Origin: Parus major | Lineage: Eukaryota; Chordata; Aves; Passeriformes; Paridae | Length of the DNA stretch: 64,000 nt | NCBI RefSeq assembly: GCF_001522545.3 | Contig: NC_031781.1 | Span: forward strand, 9,429,487-9,493,486 | Reading direction: 5' to 3' | The notes under the pieces: model-generated | Databases searched by the model: none | Seen by the model: the letters and a program-made list of their open reading frames with translations, nothing else | Told to the model about the DNA's origin: nothing | In this document: one piece after another, positions 13,201 through 25,200 of the stretch | Layout: each line of letters opens with the position of its first letter | How positions within the stretch are numbered: the stretch's first letter is position 1 | Made by a program: the position numbers and the translations under genes

Positions 13201-16200
13201 GCTAACAAGGAGCTGGGGACCCAGGAAAAGGAAAGTATCTGTAAGATCAGATATGTTTAGCTCAGGGTGGCAGGCACAAATCCAGCAAGCATAAATCAAC
13301 CTTCATTTTTCTTGAGAAACTGCTCATACCCACGGAGTTCTGTTTCAGGAGTCTGCATCCCAATTAATTCCCTTTCTCCCCAAGCCAAGCACAGCACATT
13401 CTCACTGAGAAGGGAAGGAAGACGATCCCTCCACAGCCAGAAATGAGCCCCCTGCTCTGTCTATGGTTATTAAGTAAATGACTGTCTGAAATTCCCAAGG
13501 CTCCCGTCTCCTCTCCTGCCTGCCAAAGCAGATGCTCCACTGAGCACAGTGGGAAGCAGCTGTCTGGATGCCTTACAGAGATCTGCACAAAAAAACTCCA
13601 CACATCCCTGACTCCAATCCATCGCTCGCTGCTGCCACAGTGGGTGCAAGCTCCTGGGCAGGGGGGCCATGTCAGCAAACACACCCATTGCCCTGGGTAT
13701 TCCCTGGCAATCAGGACTTCCCATGCTACTTCTGCCCAACCCTCCTAAGCAGAAAACACACTGTTCCAAGCAGGAGGTGTAAAGATCCTCCTGTTCAGAG
13801 AATGGATTCCCTAACCCACAGCTCATTCCCTTTATGGTGTCAGCATCTCCTCCCAGATGTTGCCCAAAGATCAGTGTTACCCAGCTGCTGACCTGCAGAG
13901 CTGTGGTGTGGAGACTGGCTCCCAGTTCTGTCTGCAAAGAGGCCACTGGGATTCACTGCCCAGGGCAGGCAGAAGTCGTGTCACTTTGCAGCTGTGTCTC
14001 ACTAGAGAGCACCCCACAACTGACACCCCACCTAAAGACCCTGGGAATTAAAAGATTTTTGATTCCCAACAGACAGCTGGTGATGCTTTCTCATAGGCCA
14101 AGGAGGCTGGTAAGAGCAATCAGCAGCAGCACAGACCAAAGAAAACCCACCTCTCCTCCACTGCCTAGCATTGGTCTTCCCAAAGGCCCCTACCAACAGG
14201 TAACATCCCAATGTTTGCAGATGTGGTCACTGCCTTGCTGGATGGATGGCAGGAACAGCCACAGGCCATGGGATTAAGGAGGTTTGGGTGGGACTGTCTT
14301 CAGACAGATAGTAAAGCAGGCTCTGCTACTCCTCCTGCTGCAGGGCTAACTCAGGATTTGCACCAAGAACACCCTCTGCCCTGACATGCTGTGAGTGAAA
14401 AGTGAGGGTTTTGCCCTTTTAAACAAGGCCCTGTCAGATGAGATGTTATTTTCAAGGATTGGTGATCCAATCTGTCACCTCCTTTGCCTAAAGACATTCT
14501 AAGATATTCTCAAGTCCTTTGCATCTTCCTCTCTTCCATGCTCTTCTTTCCACCTGGAGCAGAGCACGAACTGGCAGGCAGATGGACACAGCAAAAAAAC
14601 AAACCACAAAAAAGCAGCATGAGGTTTGTCTCACAGGACCAGAAATGCTCCCAGCCTGTCAACTCTCCTTTGAAGTCACAACTCAACCTTTCCTTAAAGT
14701 GCTCTGTCACAGATTAGTTGGCTCCCATGGGGGAAAGCCCCACATGGTACAGCTGCACTGCCTTTCCACCAACACGATCTAAAGATCTCGGAGGAACTGC
14801 TGCCTCTGCCATCTCTTCTGGGCAAAGAAAGTTTAGGACCCATCACACTCTCTCCCAGCAGACTTCTAATAAGACAGCCAAAGATTGAAACCTGAGCTGC
14901 TTCTCTATAAGCAGACATAGGAATCCTCACACTTGCTACTAACTGGGTTAGCATTTTCCCACTTGTCATCAGTTTCCCCACTACCCTGCATGTTAAGCTG
15001 GGAACATCATTCCATCTGGTTCACAAGACCCCACTGATTAGAAACTCAACTCCTCTCAAATCCTGAGAGAGCTATTAGTCAGATTCAAGTAGGGAAAAGT
15101 GAAACTGGAGGCACAGGGGTGCTGGATTGTGCTCCTTAAAACAAGGATCTCTCAATATAACCCAGTTACCAAAGAGGTTCAATCCCTTCCCAGGTTCAGG
15201 AAGGATCACAGAATCATCAAGGTTGGAAGAGATCTTCAAGATCTAGTCCAACCATCAACCCAGAAGCACTATAATCATTCCTAAATCATATCCCCAAATG
15301 CCATATCCAGATGCCAACTATGATGAGTCAATCCTTCCTTCCAGACTCTTCAGCTAGACAGTTCCCATCTGGAATCAGCTCCTCCTGTCTCATTAACAAG
15401 GGCATCTGCCAGCTTCTCAAGATCAGGTGTCTTTAAGGCACTCATATTTTCTTTTAGTTTCACCCCTCTTCTATGATTTGAAGGAATTTTTGCACCTTGT
15501 CTATCTCCCTGGTATGATCTCAGCCCCTAAGCTGGTCCCAGCCACCATCCAGACAAGCTGGCCTGTCACTCTATGCAATGCAGAGCTAACAGCTTGCCCA
15601 TTTCAAGAGTCTTCTCAGCATTTCCCTTGACTCCTCTTCCCTCCAATCCTAAGGGAACTCAAAGGACATCTCCCATTTCTAGATCGAGGTAGCAGCTCCC
15701 TTTCAGCAAGTGGTTTACAACCCCCTTGGCCCACCTGGTTGTCCTCTACCTTCAGCAGACCTGATGTACCTGATTTCCCATGCTCCAGGCATCTGGCAGT
15801 ACACCCACAGACCTTCCCACCTTCCAATGCCAGTGCCATCCACCTCCCTTCTCATCACTTCTGTGGGGAGAAACAGCAACCACGGAACAGAGGCAAAGAG
15901 ACACAGCAGCCTGTGCTCCTGCTGCAGAAATGGGACAGTCTTCTGCTAAAGGAGACAGGTATTATGGAGCTGGCTGCAATGCCAGATTTTCCTGGTAAAA
16001 TCAGCTCATCTAATTTCAGGGAGGAAGCAGAGCTCTGCCAAGCCCAAAGATGCCTGAGGAGGGAGGAGGTAGTAACTGAACACACTATCAGCTCCTTCCC
16101 TGCCAGGGTCTACTGTCTCCCACCAAGATCAGCAGTAGGCTGGAGCAAAAGAGGAGCCACAAACAAGAGCAGCCAAGCCACAATGGAGCCAGTCTGATCA

Positions 16201-19200
16201 CAGGGAGAAACAGCTTAGGAGAACCAACTGCTGGAACGATGAGACTGTCCCAGCACCTCTGGCAAACAGTCACGCAGGGATAGACCAGAGGAGTGTAGCA
16301 GGCAGACACTGCTCCATGTCATGGACCCTCCCAGAGCTTCTCTGCCACACCATCCCCTTGGCAGTGTCTGGTTCACCAATATGAAATTACACACCTCTAT
16401 CTCACCTCTTTGCCACCATATCCTTAGCTTCACTCCTTAATGCTTTCCATCAGTGGTGATATTACGCATATTGCAGCATCCAGCTGCCTCCCACAGTCCC
16501 CCAGCTTTTCCCTTCCAAGCTCTCTTACAAAAACCCTCAGGCAGTATTTTTTAAAGAAAACATCTTTCACAGCCCTTCCAAGTCTTGCCCTTTGCATCTC
16601 CCAGCAGACCCAGGTCTGGGTCACACGGATCCACTTTCTTTGCCTGGGGAGATGATTTTCCCTGGGAGAGGTGAACATGAGCTTCAAACCTCTGCAAAAG
16701 CCCTCATTCAGGCAATGTCCTGCTTCCTCCAAAATCAATACCAAAACTTCCCTGACACCAGATGGGCCAAGACATGGCACAATTCCCCAGCCAGACAATT
16801 CATTAGATTTCTGCTTCTCGGTCATTTAGAAGAGCTGGTCTCAGTTACTGCCCTACAAGGTTCCCTACCCTGTATTTGCTATTAACAATTTAAAGCAACT
16901 GTGACAACTCAGGAAGAGGGTGATCCTCATTGTTTTTAGTACACATAACCTGACCATAAGGTGTTTATTGGATTAAACTGGAAGATCATGTTAACCAGTG
17001 ATTGAATTACTGGTAACTAGAAGGTATTGTAATAAAGACAAGACCATTCCTGTGCTCCAATCACAACACACAGCATCATTCACACTAAAACATCTGCCAA
17101 CTTTGGGAATCACAAAGTGCACTCTACTGAAAATGCAGACAGGTCTGAAACTGTATCTGCTCTCTTTTTTGCAGTACAGAACAGTAAGGCTTACTGCAAA
17201 AAAGTTATACTCCAGCTGACTGAAACCACAGGGGGATTTCAAAGAGGCAAAATACAATTACTGGTGCTGGAATTGAGCCAGTTGGGGCTAATATACTAAT
17301 CTTCCAGAGGAGCTAGGAGAGGTTATTATCAGCAACTCCAAGACAAGTCCACACACACGAAAGAGATCACAGTTAAAAGAGAGACCCAAAGCAGCAAAGT
17401 GATTAGGCCTCATTATGTTTGAATTTGCTTGAGGTACAGACCGGTCACCGAGGAGTACAGCTGTTCCCAAATAGCCTCGTACCTTACTCCAGCTCAGCAC
17501 ACAGACTGCAATAAAGGCAGAGAAAGCCATCCTCACCCAAACACAGTCAGTCAGGGATAGCTGCACCAGAGTAACACCCTGCCCAGAGAAACCCTCTGTC
17601 ACGAGTCAGCCTTTGGCAGCAATATCTTGGCAGAGCTGGCTTGTCCCAAGACAGATCACCCGTGTCACTGTACACTAAACCAGGGCATAAACAAGAGGCA
17701 TCCCGGGAGCTGAGCTAGGGCAGGTGGCTGCTCAGCACTAAGCTGCTTATGGAGACAGTCTTTACCAGGTGCTTCATTTCATTAATGCTTGTCTTGAAGA
17801 TGGTATTAAGAACTGCAGATCTGCTGTCAGTCTGGATGAAGAGGAAGTAGATTTCGGTAAGGCTGAGGGATACCAGGATCTCTCTGGCCAGAGGCAAGTA
17901 ATTCATCATGGAAGTGAATCTCACTATCAGGGAAGATGGAAGATATTTTATTCCATTAGCTGGTCAGAAAACTGACTTTTTCTTGAATATAGTCTTTCTA
18001 ACTTCTCTGTCCCACTATCCGTCATCCTAACTCTCCTGGAAATCCCTTCTGCTAATTACTATGAATAATTAAAAGATTACAATTTCCTCCCCCATCCCAC
18101 AAAGCACCACATGCTGTCCTAGGAAATCACCAATCTGTAAGACTAGATTTGATAGCTCCCAGTACAGTCATCCCTTGGTATTCAAGCACCTTGGAGCTAA
18201 AAGAGCAGTCCCTGGCTGTAATGAAGTGAGCCTCATGCCAGCCCACTGTATCACTGGAAAATGGGATGATGCACTCCAACCCTTGAGTACTCAGCTGTTG
18301 GGCAGGGGAGGAGAGGGACTAAGTGCCCTCCTGCACCAGCCATTCACAAGCTTTGTGTCCATTTTCTGGAGCCCACACTTCCCAGCAATTAATGATGAGG
18401 CTGCCTCAGACTCGAGCCTTCACTGGAAGAGAGGAACATGCGGAGCAGCGCATGAGAACTGCGAACAGGGAGCACTCCATGTAACTCTTTCACCAAAACC
18501 AAGGCATTCAAAGAGACCTACAATCCTATTGACTCCCATCTTCTAGCCCTAAAGCTGGATGTTTTATTTGTTGCCAAGGACATCTGTGTAACAGCAGGAG
18601 ACACAGGGGACTGGAAGCATCTAGGCAAAAAAGACGGAGAAATGGGAAGAAAGGAAAGAAGGATAGGAAGGGCCAGATGCAAGACCCTGCAGGTCCTCTC
18701 TCTTCAGAGCTGATCTGTGGCTCAGGCAAACTTGCTACCAAAGGTGAAGCAAGCAGCCAAACTCAAACTACAACCAGAAGCTTCTGGGTTCCCTGGAAAC
18801 CTGAAGGGATGCAGAAGTAACAGGTTCACAGCTCCACTGACTTGCCTTTTGGCTGCAGTACAAAATCACACGCTACTTCTTTCCATAAGGATATAGCACC
18901 CAAATTCCCACCAGACCTAATCCATCTCCTCCACATGTGGCTCCATGGGGTAGCAGCTGTGCATAGGGTGACACACATGCAAGTGCACACTTCTGTGCAC
19001 CCTCAGACAGAATGAGACAAATGTTAGGGCCCTGCCAAAGGTTGGTGCTCACCCATATCTATATAGAATCACTGCTCCGTAGCGTAAATCAGCAAAAGCA
19101 CATTATTATTCAGGAGAACCAGAGCCCCAGGCTGAGCTGTGCTGTGCCACTGGGAGTTTGTCCTCACTTTCTAATGGACTAACAGGTGGCCCTAGAAATG

Positions 19201-22200
19201 TTTCCTAGAAATATTTTTAAAAGATATTTCTGTGCACTTAACAAAAAAAATTTTAAAAAAAGCAGCAGCTGCAGATTGTTACTGCTTTTTAGCTCTTGCA
19301 ACCTCCAAGTCACACAAAGGCAGGGTAGTCTCCCCGCTTTTGAATAACAGGAGATCTGGCCTATCCGCAAAACTCCCACCAGTTCAGGCCCAAAATTTTT
19401 ATACAAAGACAACAAGAAGCCAGCACAGGTCTCTTTTCATAGCAGGTAATTTTCTCTCTCCAAGAGTACAACAATCCTGTTCTGTGCCTTGATTGATGCA
19501 GTGTTTCCAGTGTGTGCCTGGGACAGAGCTACCAACTGTGCTGAGCTACACTTCACTGAATGAAATCTCACATAAGGAAAACTTACACCACAAACTTTTT
19601 TTCGCTTAAACAGCAGCTGTTTAAAACTGTTTAATGGGTTTATACATTGAAAATAACCTAACAGATGTCACCACACAGTTCTGCAAGGTATCACATGGCA
19701 TCTGTCACACATGCAGCATGTAAGTTCCATTGGTTGGGTGCATTTCTCATACAGAGGCTTTGCATGACAGGAGAAGACTGCCCAATTTAGGGATGCTATT
19801 ACAATATCCTTTATTGTAAAATGACACACGGCAGGTTTCTAATTAAATTTTAAGTAGAAATGTGCTCCCAGCTCTTGAATAATTCAAACTGTTCTATTAA
19901 CCAAGGTTCTGAAATGCCATTGAGACATGAGCTCTGGACACAGCAACTGTCAGGGGAAGAAACAGCACTTGGAAGCAGAGCAGTGGTTAGCCGGGCAGCG
20001 GATAGGGCAGGGTATGCATAAAGGACAGCTGAAAGAGCACATCTGCTCCTGGAGGAAAGAACTGCAGGCGAGAACGGAAGGAGAGAGCAGCGTGCTCTGC
20101 ATGCAAATGGCGCGAGGCACGTGCAGGAGGCAAGGCTGGGTTCAGTACCCAGTCATCTCCCTCTCAATGCACAAGCACATGCTGTTCTCCAAGTCACGTC
20201 CAGATCTGTGAGGACATGCAGGTGCCTGCTGGCACACCAAGAAAAGCGTCGCTGAGCGCTGCCAGCGCGTGAGAGCGGCTGAGCCAGAGCGTGTCCCGGG
20301 GATGCGCCGGCAGGAGCGGCACCATCCGCCCCAGCACCGCTGCACGGCACAGCTGCCCCACGGCCAGGCCTGCGGGTGCCCCAGGGCAGCGAGAGCACAG
20401 CCAGACAGGCTTAGCAGCGCTGCCAGTGAGCAAAGGGCTTTGGAGACACAAGCTGGGATGGCCCTCGTCCCACACAGCCTGTGGCCCAGCGGGCAACCCA
20501 AGCCACAGCTCTGCGGCAGCTCTCGGCCCTGTCTGAGCACAGGTGTTTTTTAAGGTCACAGAAACGGGAGTGGAGATAAAACAAGACTTGTGCTTTCTAA
20601 TTGCAGGCCTCAGTCAGATCTGCTGAGAGCGATACTGCCTAAGGGAGGCGGGATAAGGCTGAAGCCTGGCCCTTGGGTAACACTTAATACATGCCCCACA
20701 TGACATTTTAGAGCAGGAGCATGTGAAATAATCCCCTAAGCTACTGGAAACCCTGCAGTGCACCTCCTCCTTCCTCCCATCCCTCTCCCTGGGAGCATCT
20801 CAAAGCCAATGAGGGGCTTGGGGAGAGACTATTGTGGGGACTCAGTGGTCTCAGAAAAACACTCCACAGAGGAAAGCGAACTCAAATGCCAATGAAACCC
20901 ACTTTGGTCATGACCTCTCATGAAGCAGCAGGACAGGACAGGCAACAGGACAGCTACCCAAGGGACAAAACCTGCTGTTTTCTCCTGGACCAAATCCCCA
21001 CTGAAGTCACAGAGTGAGGAACCCAGAATTTGATCCAGGGAACTCAGCTCTGACTCAAATGCTAAGATGGCCTTGATCTCAGTTGGGCTCTTGAGACCTT
21101 AAAGTTGTGCTTAATAGACAGCAACAGATAAAAGCAAGAGAGAAGAGAGCATAAAGGGGAGAAAGTGAAAGGAGAGTGTGAGGCAATGGGAAACTAGATG
21201 GAGGCAATGCTTTTCCCAGCTCATAGCAGCTCAGGAATAAAAGCTCAGCTGTAACTTGGTTTCTAAAGCCTGTGCTTGCTCAGGGTTCACTGGGGACACA
21301 TCAGGCACTGAGGTGAGAAAATAGAGCTGACATTTAATCTCAGGCCCTCTTAGCAAGAGCTGTGTCAAAGCAGGAAGATAGATCCCTGCATCCTTCCACT
21401 TCCCCAGAGTCCCTACAGAGTGGAAGGAAGAATGGAGTAAAAATAACTTACCTGTTGCTGGTCCCAAGTCCAGGCTGGAGTCGTTGAGCTCTCCCCCATC
21501 TTCCCAGAAGTATTGTGGGGGCTGCAAGATCTTGGACTCCTCATTCTCCTCGCTGGCAAAGCCTGACCCTGGAGCAGCATGCAGAGAGCCAGGGGCAAGA
21601 TCTGGCTCTGCAGCCTCTGGGCTGCTCTGCTCATGGGAATTCATGGCCTCCAGGTGGGACATCATAGCAAATTCCAGCAGGGAAGTTGACGTGAGGCCAT
21701 CGGCAGTTGGGTCCTCCGAGGAGGCAAGGCAGAGGCACAAGGTCCCTGTATAATGACAGTAAACACACATCAGAGAGAGGAATGACACCCACTGGGCTTG
21801 TCTTCCCCTTGAAGCCTATTCCTGCCAAACCAAACAAGATGGGCTGTGCTCTCAGCTGATGAGGAAAATTAGGGTATTTTTGGACACATCCACAAGCATG
21901 CAGAGTAGCACTCACATCCAGGAGGAGACAGTGCCAAGCAATCATCCAGCCTGGAGCACCTCTTACTGGGGTGATGATTCACCCTCTGTGAGGTGTTTTT
22001 GCCTCTGTTGAAGGATGAGGTGCCTTGTTAACCACCCATCCTGGAGAGGAGGTGGAATGTCTTATAGTTCAGCCCTGAAACCCTGGCCTCGTGAAAACAA
22101 TGACAGTTTCTATCAGACTGTCCTGATCTACAGCTATATTATATGCAGGGAGACTGATCCAAAGCAATATTATTTACAACCAGTATTAATCATGTTTTAA

Positions 22201-25200
22201 ATCTGTAGGGTGAAAATCTATGTTTTGGTCTGAACTCCAATGCACTCACACTGTTGGTTTTCTTAAGGAAGGGCTGACCATAACAGGTTGACAATTATAT
22301 TGTGACAACAGCAAACATCCAGCTAACACTAAGCAGGGAAGCAAGCTGCATTTTGCACTTTTATTTCAACATTATACTCTTATTATTTCCATTTTAACTC
22401 TTTGAAGGATTGACTGACACTTCTTCATTCCTAGATGAGACTTTAATTGCAATTTGTGTCAAGGTACATTCACATGCATATTGAACTTCAATCAAAATGC
22501 AAGAAAACAGCACCTGGGACTTGGCTTTATTCAGCTGCTAAATACCATTATAAATATGGAGGCATAAGGAAAAAATAAAATTACCAAAAGCTGTTTTACA
22601 TTTAAAACAGTTTTGTTAAGCAAGCAAAGTAACTACTTTGGGTGAACTGAACCATTTGCTTTGCAGCCCTCTATTATTCAGCACATCAAAACTAAAAGAT
22701 CTCATCCTCTCACAGCTGATTTTTATTCATAGATCAGAAGAAAAAAAGGACGAGTTTTCTTGCTTTCTCAGCTCAGACTCAGTTTCTCAATTGTTAATGA
22801 ACTAGTCACTGAACTGAACTAATTGAATAAGCTGAAATGAAGACTAATTTGGTATTTTTCTTTGATAACTGATTTTCTAGACAACAAATGCAGCAGCTCT
22901 AATTCATCTGGACTTCAGTCAAATATCTGATACAGTGCCTCATGCAGAATTACAAGAGACACAAGGAAAGATACCTATTACAAGAAAACTGTAAGGCATT
23001 GGCTAGACAAAAAAAATGACAGAGGCTTGTGCTGGAGGGAGGCTACTAGTGGAATTCCTCAAGGTTTGTCCTTAGATCTGCTGTTCTATCATATTTTCCT
23101 AAGTGACCTTGGAACAAAAAGTAGGAACATAATGAAATTAGCCAAGGACATAAAGCAAGGAGACATCCTCACTGCACAGAAAAACCTAGGCACAGCTAGG
23201 TGATCTTGAGAATGGGAATAACAGAAATATTATGAAAAGAAATAGCTTAAAGTGATAATCCACCCCCTTGAGAACTAGCACAAAACATTTCTGATACAAG
23301 ATGGGAAAACATCCATTAGAAACATCTTAAGAGGAGAAACTCCTGTATTAGGAACAGCTCTGAGATATCACTGGAATGCAGATGTGAAAATCCTTGCAGA
23401 GTTGTGAAGTATTAAAAACAGATTTTACAAAGCACTGCTGAGACATCACCTGGGGCTGCACACAGATCTGGATACATGTGGCCTGAAATTATTTAAGCAG
23501 ATCTGAATTGCCTTCAGGCAAGGGCACAGACGAGGCAACCTCCTGATGTTGCTACCCACCACTGTGCCCTACAACTCCACATCCCAGAAGCACAAATCCA
23601 AATCAGGGTAAGTGCTAAGGTGAGCTATGTATGGGGCACTGGTAGATGGGTTGACCCTGGTGCATTCATTGAAAACATTGGCAATTTGGCACAGAAAGTT
23701 TGGGAGTAGCTGCTCACCTGACAGAATGATTACCAAACCTGTCCTGGGAATACCAGAAGCCAGAAATGCATTTCTCAAGTCTTCTGCCCACTCTGACCCC
23801 CTCCACCTCTCTCCACTATTCTCTGAACTGAGCAAAATCCAATATTGGTTACCCCCTCCCATACACACTTAGGCCAGGCTTCAGCACTTCTCAATCTTGT
23901 TTATTTTGCCTTATTGATCCCAGGCAAGATCAGCTGAGGTCTGAGCAGCAACAAAAAGGGAATGACAAAAGATGCAGTGTATCAAAGGGGATGGAAGCTA
24001 CTGCAGCATCACAGAGCCAACCAAAACACCTCAGGGCATCTCTAGGGATATGCCAGCTCCTGAGCCATGCACGAACAGGGAAGTCCACAGCTGGAACCAA
24101 GAGCTCACATCCCCTGTGTGTGAGCATGGACCTGGGAAGATCTGCCAGGACAGCCCCATGCTGTTTCAGGGGTGCTCAGCAGGCTCCAGTGTGAGCTTCC
24201 CCAGCTGCCAGACGACACCTGCATCACTCACTGACAGAGCAGCCCAACAGAGAGAGCACTTGTCTTGAGGAGCTTACAGCTTAAGCAAACATGACAGAGA
24301 GCAGCAAGGAGGAGAAAAGAAACATTATTCTCAAAGTTATCCAGCAAAGGAAAGCAGAAAGATAGGAAGAAGCCATGGCAGGTCCAAGGCCACATGGAAT
24401 ATTTGGTTTATATGTGACTGCAACTGACTGCCTGGATCCTGAGCAAGCTCTTTATCCACACCAATGCCTCAGTTTCCCCTGACTCCCATTAGCAGAGACA
24501 TGGCTGATGTGGGACCTCAGCTTTCCAGCCACACTACAAAGCACATCCTGAATCTCCCCAAGCAGCAAGGCAAAGCCTCAAAATGTATCTCTGTGCCAGA
24601 ATCTACACTGCCTCAAACCTCTTTTTCATCAGCTATCCTCTGTTTGGGCTGCCTACAGAGCTCAGCCAGAGCCCACCCCACCCCTTCTACAACACACATC
24701 TCATGGCAGGTGAACCTGGTAATCCAAAGAGCTATTTCCATCCATGTGGGAAGCTCAGATGCTGGGAGTTTGTTTACCCTCCTTTAACTCTGAAGTGTTT
24801 ACCCAGTTAAAACCCCCTAAGCTGCCTTATCTGGTTTACTGGGATGCTGTGCTTTCCTCAGCCCAAGATAAAACAACACCACCTCATCCCTAAGAATGAG
24901 TCATGCACAGCCTGAGCAAGACAGGTGTCTCCTGGGGGGGATGTGAGTAACACCCTGGGGACTGATCTACAAGCACAGGATGCAGAGACCAGTCTGGGGG
25001 AACCCTCTGTGCCAGCACCAGCCTGAGTGCCCCAGGGCTTAAAGAACCACCACACCAGGGTACAAATCCTGACACCACTTCATTCATGCCTTCTGCACCA
25101 GCAGCAAAATCCCAAAGGCTTGGGGTGCCAAAAAGCAGCCTGAAGATTTGCCATCTTCCCTCTCTCTTACAAATGTCTCATAAAGGAGCTCCACGCAGCT

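Larger units (their letters stand above)
12429..21451 (-). other. PODXL2: PODXL2 intron 2 (9.0 kb)
   Basis: Holds a CR1 tail (15203-15318), a CpG-rich patch (about 20075-20540) and a MIR-like remnant (about 21000-21065). A minus-strand open frame at 17715-17924 was examined and not accepted as an exon. No other gene was recognised. Confidence 0.7.

Noticed and set aside
17715..17924. 69-codon minus-strand frame in PODXL2 intron 2 with a hydrophobic stretch
   Set aside because: It looked protein-like, but no family was recognised and the PODXL2 exons join perfectly without it.
19606..19624. 19-bp palindrome (9-bp arms, 1-nt spacer)
   Set aside because: Short enough to be expected by chance in an AT-rich intron of this size.
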